Made by a program: the position numbers and the translations under genes. This document shows, piece by piece, positions 8,146 through 17,558 of a DNA stretch of 64,000 nucleotides. Position 1 is the first letter of the stretch. Each line of letters starts with the position of its first letter. A model generated the notes under the pieces. It ran no database searches, was not told the DNA's origin, and worked only from the letters and a program-made list of their open reading frames with translations. Source of the DNA: Paenibacillus sp. N3.4 (GTDB taxonomy: Bacteria; Bacillota; Bacilli; Paenibacillales; NBRC-103111); contig NZ_VRTT01000022.1 of assembly GCF_008017805.1 (NCBI RefSeq), forward strand, positions 1 to 64,000. The letters are read 5' to 3'.

Positions 8146-11100
8146 TTAAACGTGCTGCACTCCTATAAGCTGTTCCAAAATATGCGGATCTTTGATTTTC
8201 GTATCTTGTGCGAGCATGACGATTTTGGACAATATCTCCGATGTTTTTGGGTCTTCATCCATAAACGGGAGGAATAACTTGCCGCGATGCTGGGAGTGGA
8301 CCGGCAAAATGTACAGGGTACCGGCCGCCTGCTTCTGCACAGTTCCGCTTCCAAGGTGAACACCATATTCCCCAAGAGTTCCTACAATGCGGGCGAAGTT
8401 TCCTTCCAAGCGTACATTGGCAATCTTCATGAGCCTCAAAGATTCCGTGACGATTGCTTTTCGCAGTTCAATCGTTGTCAGGCTCGCTTCCGGATCAACC
8501 CCGCCGGCATGTGCCGTACTCACGACCAGATCCACATCTCGCATAATTTCAGAGAAGATAATACCGGGAATGCTGCCGAGTTCAAGCGGTTTATACGTAT
8601 TCCGATCTATAAACGATACGGTCTCAAGTGTGGGCGCCTCAATATCCGATGGAGAGAACCAGTCCGCCAAGGCATACACCTGTGCAATAATATTCTCCTT
8701 ATGGTATACCTTCTGCAGTCCCTCTTCATAGCTGACGGTCCAAAGCCGGGTTTTCAGCAGAGCGGCAGCCCGCTTCGGCTGAATCTGGTGGCCGGCGTAT
8801 CGTCTCGAGATCGAGCCGCTCTCCCTCTCATCTTTATTGAGCAAATACAGTTCTCTGAATACTTGTTTGAATGGCTGTTTCAGCTGCTGATCGAATAGAA
8901 ACTTCTGGTACAGGCTCCACTCCCCGCTTTGATACAGATGAAGCGGATGCGCGATGCAAAGAACATCCTCAGTGGACAGAGGATACGATTCATTGACCGT
9001 GCTGACCAGATGGCCGTCTTCATAGAACCCCAGTCTGTCTCCTGCTTTTAAGACAAGCGTGCGAAGAATAGGAGAGATCGTGGGATTCTTCATCAGATTC
9101 GAAAGCTCCTTATAGGTGAAGGTGCTTTCCGATTCCATAGCTTTCTCGAATTCGCTCCTCGCCCGCTTATATTGATCCCTTAAGCTGCTGAGGGTTTCTT
9201 TCAAAGAAACAATGTAGGGGTGCTTGTTGTACTTGGACGGCAAGGATTTCAATATTTTTCCTTGCTTGGCTACCTCGATGTCGGCTCGGCCGTTCTCAGC
9301 GATAACGATCTTCACTTCAATATCATCAATCTCCATCGGCTCGAGCAGATGAAGGATCTCTTCAATCTTCCGTGCTTCCATATCCCATTTGAGCCGAATC
9401 ACATCTGGGTACCCAGCATTTCGAGACAAATTATCGAGGGCAATGGCCGCAGCTTTTGCTTCGCTGGCACTGCGCTGCGCCCCGAATTTCTTGCTTTCTT
9501 TGAGGAACTGCTGAATAAATTCATATCTTTCGAGCACATCCCGATCGCGATCCTCCCCAATCTGAATGAGACCGTAACTGAGCAAATGGTCTTTATTCCG
9601 CTTCGCCTCCACAGAGGCCCGGATTTCACTCAGGTCCAGTTTGCCAAGAACGGCATCGGCGAACAACTGAGACCTGCGGTGATTGGCTCCTGCGGAAATG
9701 TATTTGGCGCACTGGTACAGCACATTGAATCGTTTCTCGCCCAATTCCTGATAAGCATCCATGAACCAACGGACATCGAATGCCCCATCGTTAAATTCCG
9801 CAGGCAAGATCGGCGAATAATGGGCGACAATCGTTTCTTTCTCTGCGGAGAAACTATCATTGACATGGGCATGAAAATACCACGCTGCGCTTCGAAGTCC
9901 ATCCCATTTCAGATGCTCGGAGATGAGCTCAATCCATTGCGGAGCATACATCGCAGCTTCAAGCAGCCGCTTTTCAGAAATGTTTTTCCCCTCCAGCATC
10001 TCAGAGAGTTTCTGAACATTTTCTCCTTCTTTGGGGTGACACACGCGCAGCAGATGACTGAGCGCTTCTTTCTTGGTCCCATTGCCGTATATATATCCGC
10101 GCACAAAAGCTTCCTGGTTAAGACCAGATAAAATCGCGATAAAATAATCCAACCCCTCATAATAGGTGATACCCATGGCGAGTTCGGATACATCTGTAGG
10201 TAAGTCTCCACGATTTAGTTCAAGTTCCAGGATGACGGATATAACATTGTCTTTAAATCGCTGCATGGCTGGATATTGCTTAACGAAGTCCACCCTTTTC
10301 CCGGTGATCCTACTAATGTGCTGTCTGCTCCTTCGCTTCCTGATCATGAGCTCTTTATAAAGTTCATCATCATCGATAAGGCACAGCTCCTGCGCTCTTA
10401 CAAACTCCTTTAGCTCCGGATGAAAGTCTTCATAATGAGTGAGCTTATCGAGATTGAGCTTCATCGTGAAATATTCAAGGAAAGAACGATCGTCGTAAGT
10501 GGTGCTGCTTGCCCAGGAATCCCACGGCGTGGAAAGGACTCCCCACGCTTTCGAATTTTCCTCAAGCCCCTTCTTTTGCAAAGCGACAATGATCTTATTT
10601 AATATTTTGCTGGACATAGTGAACCGCTCTTTCATGTCGCTATCATGAAAGTAGGCAAATACAATTTGCCGTACTTGCTGCAAGTATGTAAGACTGGGGA
10701 TTAATTCAAAGAAGGAATGGATCGTTTTCATCGGATACAAATCCGATAAAACTTTCTTTCCCCAATCACTTAAAGGCTTATACCGATGAGCTTCCCAACT
10801 TGAAAGTTTATCTGCATCGTACTTGTAGAGGGAATCGGACGTGAAATAAAAAACGATCTGACTGAGCTCTTGAGGAGTAAAGCCGCTCTCCCGCAAGTAA
10901 CGCTCCCATACCTCAGCTAGCGGATAGCCTTCCAAGTGCGTTTTTTCATGCTCCTCCTTTTGGTACCCCTTCAAGCGTTCAAGTCTTGCTCCCAGCAAAT
11001 AGTTCTCCTTATAGCCAGCAAACCTTTCGCATGTATATTCATAGTCCCGATGTATATGAACCAAATCCGACAAACCTTGTAGAAACGTTTTGATCTTTGC

Positions 11101-13023
11101 GATCGGCATATTGAAAAAGTCTTTTACGCGAACATCAGAGTAGTCGGGAAGCTTGAGGAGCTCCTCACCCTTATTCGGATCGAATAAAACAAATCCGTTG
11201 TGCTCCCCCTTCTGCTCCTTTTGTTGCAGGCGATCGACCAGCATACGCTCTTTGTCCGAAGGCTCCTTGATGGACGCAATATGATGCTTAATTCGCTCAT
11301 GATCAACACGGTTCCCATCTTCCTTCAGCACACAGAGCATCTCCAAAGCGCCTAAACGCTGCAGTTCCACCCGACTTTCAAGAAGAGTTTCAATAGATTG
11401 ATCGAGCTGCTCCGAGTCCTGCTTAAGCAAAATCTTAATGACGCTTTGCCGAAGCGCGCCGGTTTTAAGTTTCAGAAGCCCTTGAACCATATCCACATCC
11501 TGCGGGGTCAGTGTCATTTCATCAATACGCGTCAATGCAGCTTCACGATTGGAAACACTTTTATCGGATAAGGAATCGAAAAGAAACTGTCTCTGCACCG
11601 AATTTGTTAAATCGCTCGTAAACGCACGGATCAAAGCGCTGCGCAGATCAGGACTGACACGATCCTTAAGGGCAATAACCTGGGCGATCAACTCAGGGTC
11701 CAGATCGTATGCCGTGAGATAAAGCATTTTATGGGCGATCGAATCGGTGGTGTGGGAATACGTCATCCAATCAAAGACTTTCGACTTTTCCGTTAGCTCC
11801 AGCTTCGACATTTGGAGCAGCATCGTTTTAAATAGTTCGAATTGCCGAACCCGTTCTTCTTTCCTTTCAAGCAATGGCACTCGTTCGATGATCGGCTTGT
11901 TCTTTAGGGCTTCATAATCCGGATGAGCTCTCCAAATGCTCGACCATTGATACACGTAGTTGCAAATGATGAGCGACTGCAGCTCCAAATCGGATTGCGC
12001 AATATAGGGAATGGAAAGGGAAAAACGAAGCTCATTATTCTGACTTTGTGTCAGGAAATATTGAGCCGTGATTTTTTGGTATATGGCCCCGTGATCCATA
12101 ATGTGCAGGAGCGGATCATGAAGACGTTCTTCTTCCCTGACGGCGGTAGCCCATATGGAAAAGTAAAGCTTATGGACGTCATTGCTTTCCGCCCACTCCT
12201 GACGCAGACCCTCATCGCTCAAACAGGTGTGAGCGTACTCGATGCATTGCTTGACGACTCTGGTATTAGCTGCTTCAAGTGCAAGACCGGTCCATACATC
12301 CAGTGCCCGAATGACGGAGCTGTATCGAATGAAATCATGATCGATGATGACCTTTAATAAATAGGTAAAGGCTTCAATCGTGCCTTCGTCCATAGATTCA
12401 ACGATACTTTGGCGCAGACCCTCCTGCAGCCGTGCAGCGATCAGCATCTGGCCTAGCATTTGGTGAGCCTCTTCTTGGTGGCAGAAGAAGATGCCTCTAA
12501 TTACAGCCCGATTCAGAAGAGCGGTGTTATTATCCCCGAACAAAATCTCCTTAAGGGCATCAAACACTTTCCGATTGTTTTGGTCTAACTCGAAGGCAAG
12601 CACATAGGAAACCATCGAGCTGTCAGCTTGATGGACTGGTGTCGTGAGGTAGTCTATGAGCGAAAAATGGGTTCTGGAGAAATCGTAGAGAGCGAACAGC
12701 TTGCGAACCATACTTTCTACATGAACACGTGGGTTCTTCGTCCGGAATGGCCGGCGTACATAGCCAATGCTGTAGGGGTACTCGGTTATATATGTGGTTA
12801 AATACCTCATAATCTCGGCCGGATAGTCACCAGCCTTTTGTTTGATGATGGAAACGAAAGGGGCAAAATAAGAACCCCCTTTACCTTGCTCATGGATTTG
12901 GTCGAGGAGTTCGTCGATCTCCTGATAAGTCATGCGTCTTTCATGAGGCGCCTTATCCATATTCGCCAACATCAGTTTTTCCAATTGCTTAGTTGCTCCG
13001 TCTTTTCGTTGAAAAAATAGCAC
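8146..13023 (-). CDS. giant DUF4132/DUF5724-type protein
   Basis: A 1625-residue cytoplasmic protein without signal peptide or membrane segment. The first half is almost wholly helical and reads like HEAT-type repeats (for example residues about 440-640). The C-terminal 250 residues carry the conserved end of the DUF4132-type family: DVDLVVSTAHAGGVDPEAS, GSGTVQKQAAGTLYILPV, and a final segment with the pattern EDPKTSEILSKIVMLAQD and KIKDPHIL. Family members such as MolR of E. coli have no firmly established biochemical activity. The start is a GTG with GGAGGG seven bases upstream, and that site overlaps the stop of the small gene before it. A two-gene operon ending at a terminator is clear. 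The name of the exact Pfam sub-family is less sure than the broad family. Confidence 0.65.
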   Translation of the reverse strand: MLFFQRKDGATKQLEKLMLANMDKAPHERRMTYQEIDELLDQIHEQGKGGSYFAPFVSIIKQKAGDYPAEIMRYLTTYITEYPYSIGYVRRPFRTKNPRVHVESMVRKLFALYDFSRTHFSLIDYLTTPVHQADSSMVSYVLAFELDQNNRKVFDALKEILFGDNNTALLNRAVIRGIFFCHQEEAHQMLGQMLIAARLQEGLRQSIVESMDEGTIEAFTYLLKVIIDHDFIRYSSVIRALDVWTGLALEAANTRVVKQCIEYAHTCLSDEGLRQEWAESNDVHKLYFSIWATAVREEERLHDPLLHIMDHGAIYQKITAQYFLTQSQNNELRFSLSIPYIAQSDLELQSLIICNYVYQWSSIWRAHPDYEALKNKPIIERVPLLERKEERVRQFELFKTMLLQMSKLELTEKSKVFDWMTYSHTTDSIAHKMLYLTAYDLDPELIAQVIALKDRVSPDLRSALIRAFTSDLTNSVQRQFLFDSLSDKSVSNREAALTRIDEMTLTPQDVDMVQGLLKLKTGALRQSVIKILLKQDSEQLDQSIETLLESRVELQRLGALEMLCVLKEDGNRVDHERIKHHIASIKEPSDKERMLVDRLQQKEQKGEHNGFVLFDPNKGEELLKLPDYSDVRVKDFFNMPIAKIKTFLQGLSDLVHIHRDYEYTCERFAGYKENYLLGARLERLKGYQKEEHEKTHLEGYPLAEVWERYLRESGFTPQELSQIVFYFTSDSLYKYDADKLSSWEAHRYKPLSDWGKKVLSDLYPMKTIHSFFELIPSLTYLQQVRQIVFAYFHDSDMKERFTMSSKILNKIIVALQKKGLEENSKAWGVLSTPWDSWASSTTYDDRSFLEYFTMKLNLDKLTHYEDFHPELKEFVRAQELCLIDDDELYKELMIRKRRSRQHISRITGKRVDFVKQYPAMQRFKDNVISVILELELNRGDLPTDVSELAMGITYYEGLDYFIAILSGLNQEAFVRGYIYGNGTKKEALSHLLRVCHPKEGENVQKLSEMLEGKNISEKRLLEAAMYAPQWIELISEHLKWDGLRSAAWYFHAHVNDSFSAEKETIVAHYSPILPAEFNDGAFDVRWFMDAYQELGEKRFNVLYQCAKYISAGANHRRSQLFADAVLGKLDLSEIRASVEAKRNKDHLLSYGLIQIGEDRDRDVLERYEFIQQFLKESKKFGAQRSASEAKAAAIALDNLSRNAGYPDVIRLKWDMEARKIEEILHLLEPMEIDDIEVKIVIAENGRADIEVAKQGKILKSLPSKYNKHPYIVSLKETLSSLRDQYKRARSEFEKAMESESTFTYKELSNLMKNPTISPILRTLVLKAGDRLGFYEDGHLVSTVNESYPLSTEDVLCIAHPLHLYQSGEWSLYQKFLFDQQLKQPFKQVFRELYLLNKDERESGSISRRYAGHQIQPKRAAALLKTRLWTVSYEEGLQKVYHKENIIAQVYALADWFSPSDIEAPTLETVSFIDRNTYKPLELGSIPGIIFSEIMRDVDLVVSTAHAGGVDPEASLTTIELRKAIVTESLRLMKIANVRLEGNFARIVGTLGEYGVHLGSGTVQKQAAGTLYILPVHSQHRGKLFLPFMDEDPKTSEILSKIVMLAQDTKIKDPHILEQLIGVQHV

Positions 13024-13037
13024 TTAGGTTCCCTCCA

Positions 13038-13457
13038 TTACCAAAGTCGGCCCGCTAACATCGTAAATTTAATAAATATGATGTCATCCCCATCCTGTAT
13101 GTCAATCCTGGTACTAAGATCGGAGATTTCCTCCTCGCGTAGATACACCCGAAATAATCCATCCTCGAAGGCTAAAAGCGCAGTTTGAATAGATTCTTGT
13201 TCATTCGCCTGTCGGTCGTCATACGTTGAGCCGAAACCTACTTTTCCTTCGATCCCTCTGGCATTAATGTCTTCTTCAGTTAAAAATGATATAAGCTGGC
13301 TATTCTCAGTCCGCTCATTGTATTTTTGTACATGGTTAGCGACGATTTCGGTAATTAACTCCCTGAGCGTACATGGGACAGATGAGAGAATATATTCCTT
13401 CTTTATCAAAAAAGGCTTTCTCTTTCCGATACTTTTTACGGTAAAAAAAATTCTCAT
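13038..13457 (-). CDS. small conserved partner of the DUF4132-type protein
   Basis: A 139-residue protein of mixed alpha/beta character without membrane segments: an N-terminal strand pair (MRIFFTVKSIGKRK), a helix (LRELITEIVANHVQKYNE), an acidic centre, and a last strand DGDDIIFIKFTMLAGRLW. I do not recognise a named domain. It ends 14 bases before the giant gene and its stop overlaps that gene's ribosome binding site, so the two are translationally linked and probably act together. Start ATG with GGAG close upstream. Confidence 0.6.
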   Translation of the reverse strand: MRIFFTVKSIGKRKPFLIKKEYILSSVPCTLRELITEIVANHVQKYNERTENSQLISFLTEEDINARGIEGKVGFGSTYDDRQANEQESIQTALLAFEDGLFRVYLREEEISDLSTRIDIQDGDDIIFIKFTMLAGRLW

Positions 13458-13647
13458 CGCAACTCCGTTTCTGCCAGAGATTTGGCAATATCGTCTGTTA
13501 AATTACATTTTATTTGCCAATCAGTCGGGTAAATGGGTAAATATACCACTCAATCCATCATAACATACCATTTGTTTACTTGAGTAAGCTTTCTACTGTG
13601 TGAGAGCTATTCTATGAATAGCTTGCTGCGAATCAAATATGCTCTAT

Positions 13648-13692
13648 AAAAAAAAAGAACCCGCAGCATTTTTTAAGCTGAGGGTCTTTCCT
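13648..13692. terminator. imperfect hairpin, possible terminator
   Basis: AAAGAACCCGCAGC pairs imperfectly with GCTGAGGGTCTTT around an A/T-rich loop. It lies in the 364-base stretch between the small DUF4132 partner and the 58-residue ORF, where I see no other element. Confidence 0.4.
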
Positions 13693-13821
13693 GTATATAC
13701 TCATGAGAAGTGTCACCTGGGAATCACCCTACTCATAAATCTGCCGGTAGCTATAAAGACTCGTTCTTCCGTATCTATATAACTGGGCGACCTAAAAGGT
13801 AGTTAAAAGGATGTATACCAT

Positions 13822-13998
13822 TCAAGTAAACCGTTGGCAGAACCTTGCGAAGGATTCAAATGAAGTTGAATAGACTTGAAAGGAGCCGTAGCGCGTTTCC
13901 GTTACCCCTATCTGTTCGGCGATCTTCCTGTACAGCTTATTCGTGTAGAAATTGCCTACCGCAGCCGGAATCCGCACTTCCTTTACTGCTTCGTTCAT
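13822..13998 (-). CDS. 58-residue ORF directly after the ABC exporter, in the same frame
   Basis: From ATG 13998 the frame encodes MNEAVKEVRIPAAVG, FYTNKLYRKIAEQIGVT and a Phe-rich tail. It is in frame with the TGA of the exporter gene, and nine sense codons lie between that TGA and the ATG, so readthrough would extend the exporter by 67 residues. The sequence looks protein-like (amphipathic helices, balanced composition) but I do not recognise it. It could be a small gene, the 3' scrap of a deleted gene, or a readthrough extension. The only purine-rich stretch (AAAGAG) abuts the ATG. Confidence 0.3.
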   Translation of the reverse strand: MNEAVKEVRIPAAVGNFYTNKLYRKIAEQIGVTETRYGSFQVYSTSFESFARFCQRFT

Positions 13999-14025
13999 CT
14001 CTTTAATCTGAGACCGACCAGATGA

Positions 14026-16185
14026 TCATTGAGCTGCACTCCTTTGATTTCGTATCCGAAGCGTTGCTTCAAGCGCCTCCCGAATCGACGGGAAGCGTGT
14101 CATGAGAGGATGAAAGTCCTCCCTAGATAATGCCAGGCAGATGCAGGGCGATTGGGTCACTATGCTTGCGGATCGCGGTACGTTATACATCAACGCGATT
14201 TCTCCGAAGTGATCCCCGTCCTCAAGCGCGGCGACCTTCCGGCTCTCTCCCGTCTCGGCGTCGCGGATGAGGACGTCGACCGTTCCGCGAACGATAATGT
14301 AGAATTTATCGCCCTCATCGCCTTGCTCGACCACAAGAACGCCGGCTTCGAATCTCTCCGTTGCGAAAGACTGGGAGATCTCTTGCAGCGCGTCCGGCTC
14401 GAGTCCCCCGAAGAAAGGCATCTGGCCGAGCCGGTTCCATTCCACGTGAACGTTGCCGCCCTTCGTCAACACGAATCCCTGCTGCTTGTCCCACATCCGG
14501 CGATATAAGCCATGACCTTGCATGAGCTCATCATGCGGGCCCGACTCGGCTACCTGCCCCTTATCGAGCACGATAATCTGGTCGGACATGGCCGCATACG
14601 CCAAACGATGTGTGACAGAGACGACCGCCCGGTTTCGCGCGAGCGACAGGATCGTCTCATTGACCGAACGTTCCGTCTCCGGGTCCAGCGCCGAAGTGGC
14701 TTCGTCGAGAAACAAAATCCTTGGCTTGCGAATAAGGGCTCGGGCAAGCGCAATCCGCTGGCGTTGTCCGCCGGACAGATTATCTCCCTGACCGTGAATC
14801 ATCGTGTCATACCCATCCTGGAAGCCGACGATTGCATCGTGAATGCCGGCCGCCTTGGCAGCCTCCTCGATCTCCCGTTCCTCAGCGTCGGGTTTGCCTA
14901 CGAGAATATTGTCGCGAATGGTCCCCCGCAGCAGGATCGAATCTTGAAACACGATGCCGACCTGCCTGAGCAGCGAAGCGTAATCGACGTGGCGAATATT
15001 CTCGTCGTCGTAAAACACCGCACCGCCCGTCGGATCCTCGAACCGAAGCAGCAGTTGAAGCACCGTGCTCTTGCCCGAACCGCTGGCCCCGACGATCGAC
15101 GTATATCCGGTTGCCGGGATCGAGAGATCGAGCTGCCGCAGCACAAGCTCCCCAGGATGGTACCCGAAGGATACGCCCTGAAGCGAGATCTCGCGACGAA
15201 CCTCCCGGAGCTCGAGCCTACCTTGCTCCTCCACATCGGGTCTCCAATCCAGCACGGCTTGGAAACGCTGAATGCTCGTCCTTGAAGCCAAAATAGCTGG
15301 AATTAGGGCGGTTACGCCAAACAGCGATTGCCCAACCATGATGAAGATGGAATTGTAGGCGATAAAGGAACCAATCGAGAGACTCCCGTCGAAAGTGAGA
15401 TAGCTGCCGTAACCGAGAACAATAGCACCGAGGATCGAGATCGCCAGAAGCGGAAGACGATTCAAATTCGAGTTGACGAAGTTCCTTCGCACGCCGATCG
15501 ATAGCATGGTGCGGAGATGGTTCTCCACTCTCGCCAGCATGGTCTGCCCAAGGTTAAATCCACGGATGACCTTGTAGCTTTTGATATTCTCATCGATTGA
15601 ACCGGTGAATTGACCAAGCTCCGATAGGTAGGCCTCGTTCAGTTGAAGCGAGCGGGCTTTAAGCAGCCGGTAAGGCAAGAACAGCAGAGCAGAACCCCCG
15701 ATAACTATCATCGTCAGCCTCCATTCCGTCGAGAACAGAATCGCAAGTCCGACGATTACGCTTAGAACCGATACAAGTCCGGAAGAGAGCGTCTGGATCG
15801 TCGCAAGCTGAATAGCCGGAATATCCTCCGTATACCGAGCGAGCAGATCGCCTAGACGAAACTTCTCGTAGAAGCGATGCGACTGCATCTGCATATGCTT
15901 GAACAATTTGATGCGATACTCGAACACCATCTTACTTCCGAGCTTCGCCTTGGCGTAATCGCCGGCGATTCCGAACAAGACGTTCAGCAAACCGATCAGC
16001 AGCAAGGCTCCGACGATGATAGCCAGCACTTTGGCATCTTTAGGAATCAAAGCTTTATCGATTAAATATTTGTAGCTGAGCGCGGACAAATAATGAAATA
16101 AGAGCTCGAACAGCCCTCCCGCGGCAATAAGCGAGAACAAGATTGGAGACGACCTTACATAGGCGGCAATTGTCTTGAACAGCAT
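14026..16185 (-). CDS. ABC exporter half-transporter with C-terminal cyclic-nucleotide-binding domain
   Basis: A 719-residue fused membrane/ATPase subunit that would act as a dimer. Residues 1-310 form six membrane segments of the type I exporter fold. The ATPase domain follows: Walker A GASGSGKST (366-374), signature LSGGQ (470-474), Walker B ILFLDEATSALD (from about 490) and the switch histidine in SVTHRLAY. Residues about 585-705 form a cNMP-binding (CRP-like) domain: GDEGDKFYIIVRGTVDVL and GDHFGEIALMYNVPRSASI, the latter matching the phosphate-binding cassette (FGE...PRSA). This tail implies nucleotide or ligand gating of transport. ATG with AAGGAG eight bases upstream. It follows the sensor/regulator operon, separated by a terminator, so it may be its target. 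Confidence 0.85.
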   Translation of the reverse strand: MLFKTIAAYVRSSPILFSLIAAGGLFELLFHYLSALSYKYLIDKALIPKDAKVLAIIVGALLLIGLLNVLFGIAGDYAKAKLGSKMVFEYRIKLFKHMQMQSHRFYEKFRLGDLLARYTEDIPAIQLATIQTLSSGLVSVLSVIVGLAILFSTEWRLTMIVIGGSALLFLPYRLLKARSLQLNEAYLSELGQFTGSIDENIKSYKVIRGFNLGQTMLARVENHLRTMLSIGVRRNFVNSNLNRLPLLAISILGAIVLGYGSYLTFDGSLSIGSFIAYNSIFIMVGQSLFGVTALIPAILASRTSIQRFQAVLDWRPDVEEQGRLELREVRREISLQGVSFGYHPGELVLRQLDLSIPATGYTSIVGASGSGKSTVLQLLLRFEDPTGGAVFYDDENIRHVDYASLLRQVGIVFQDSILLRGTIRDNILVGKPDAEEREIEEAAKAAGIHDAIVGFQDGYDTMIHGQGDNLSGGQRQRIALARALIRKPRILFLDEATSALDPETERSVNETILSLARNRAVVSVTHRLAYAAMSDQIIVLDKGQVAESGPHDELMQGHGLYRRMWDKQQGFVLTKGGNVHVEWNRLGQMPFFGGLEPDALQEISQSFATERFEAGVLVVEQGDEGDKFYIIVRGTVDVLIRDAETGESRKVAALEDGDHFGEIALMYNVPRSASIVTQSPCICLALSREDFHPLMTRFPSIREALEATLRIRNQRSAAQ

Positions 16186-16349
16186 CGGCTAGACTCCTTC
16201 TTTCGGCAACCCTAAATTTAAGCACCCTTGTACCGCAATGCGGATAGGGGCGGATTTCATCGTTTATCCTTTATTATATCTAGGAGAAATGCTCTTTTAC
16301 TGAAAAGAAAGCGCTTCATGTCAGGTTTGTTTAAGACTGATCGAAATTT

Positions 16350-16404
16350 ATGTCGAAAAAAAAGAAGAAGCGCCTCTCCCTATTTGGAGAAGCGCTTCTT
16401 CCCG
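16350..16404 (-). terminator. intrinsic terminator of the kinase/regulator operon
   Basis: A long stem (GAAGAAGCGCTTCTCC with a one-base-bulged complement) followed on the minus strand by CTTCTTTTTTTT. It lies 30 bases past the regulator stop. Confidence 0.85.
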
Positions 16405-16436
16405 CAAGTGCGGGGATGGCAGGCTATGACCTTCGT

Positions 16437-17556
16437 TTAAAAAAAGGATGCCGGGTCCGAGAGCAAGCGGGAATAGTCCAATACGGCGGATTCCTCGGCA
16501 TAATCGAGCAAGTCCAACAACATCCTATGATACTTGCGGGCGTCCTTTTCCCTGTTCAAGAGAATCAGCAGAGCGATCATCTTGGCATGCACCCGCTCCT
16601 CCAGCGGCAACAGCTGCGCCAATTTCTGCAACGGGTTTAGCGCAATCTCGTAGCGCTTTTGCCCGACATAGGCACCTACTATTGCCTCCAGCATCTCTGT
16701 ATAGCTAAGTTCAAGATCTGCCTGGCGGGGAGCCGCCCATCCATAGCCGCTGCCGGTCAGAAATCCGTCCCCGTACAACTGAATGGCTTGCATCGCATGC
16801 TTTAATTCATGCGTGCTCCTATACTCCAGAACGGCTTGCTCGTACCGAGTAACATCATCGTCTACCAGGGCAAACCATCGCAGACTGTAGCTTCCTCCCG
16901 AAGTCTTCGACTGCTCCACGATTCCTTGCAGGCCGCAGGCTTCAAGATCCTTTCTTAACTGATAGATCGTTGAGTACAGCGTGACCTGAGATCGCTCCGA
17001 GTCCTTCCCCTGCCAGAGCTCTTCCACAATCCGTGCCTTACCGACTGGTTTACCGCCGAAATGATGAAGGTAGGCCAGCAGCTCTCTCCCCTTGGAATTG
17101 CGGAAGCGTACGGTCTCCCCTTTGTCCGTCAATATGGAAAAAGGCCCAAAGCTGCGGATAGCCAGCCTTCGCTCCGAAGCCGAACCTGTATGGCTCCGCT
17201 TCTCCAAACGCCTCAGCGTTCTGGCTAGATCTTCGTCCGCAATCGGCTTAAGCAAATAATCGATCGCCTCCACCTCGAAAGCTTCGCGAGCGTATTCCTC
17301 ATAGGCCGTCAGGAACGCAATATGAATCTCCGGCCGCGGCTCGCAGCCTTCTCGCCACTTCCAGCCCATCATATCCGGGCATCTCCATGTCCAGAAAAAC
17401 CAGATCAATAGGCTCCGCCGTCGTTAAAGCATGCTCTAAGAATAGCTTCGAGCTGTCGAACAAACCGCCCACTTGAACGCCGTCCATAGCTTCCAGAAGC
17501 TTGCCTACTCTTCTAAGAGCAGGTTGTTCATCGTCTACAGCGATGATCCGTATCAC
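16437..17556 (-). pseudogene. SARP-type response regulator (REC - winged helix - BTAD), frameshifted
   Basis: The N-terminal frame from GTG 17556 (VIRIIAVDDEQPALRR, with phospho-acceptor in LVFLDMEMPG) runs into a stop after LRAAAG. The rest continues in another frame: PEIHIAFLTAYEEYAREAF, IDYLLKPIADEDL (receiver switch Thr and Lys), then a transcriptional winged helix (about GPFSILTDKGETVRFRN to SGGSYSLRW) and a BTAD domain of helical repeats. One extra base within 17328-17340 (a G/C run) explains the break. If the base is real the regulator is dead; if it is a sequencing error, this is an intact 370-residue regulator. It overlaps nothing but starts two bases after the kinase stop, with AAGGGGGAG as ribosome binding site, so the two are co-translated. 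Confidence 0.8.
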
Positions 17557-17558
17557 CC

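Noticed and set aside
9220..10131. 303-codon plus-strand frame inside the DUF4132-type gene
   Set aside because: Antisense shadow of a well-supported gene; composition unlike a natural protein and no start signal.
14512..15285. 257-codon plus-strand frame antisense to the ABC exporter ATPase domain
   Set aside because: The minus strand carries unmistakable Walker A, LSGGQ and Walker B motifs; the plus frame is a shadow in GC-rich DNA.
16300..16325. Second cre-like motif (AAAGCGCTT) upstream of the ABC exporter
   Set aside because: Too short and lacking the outer conserved bases; could occur by chance.
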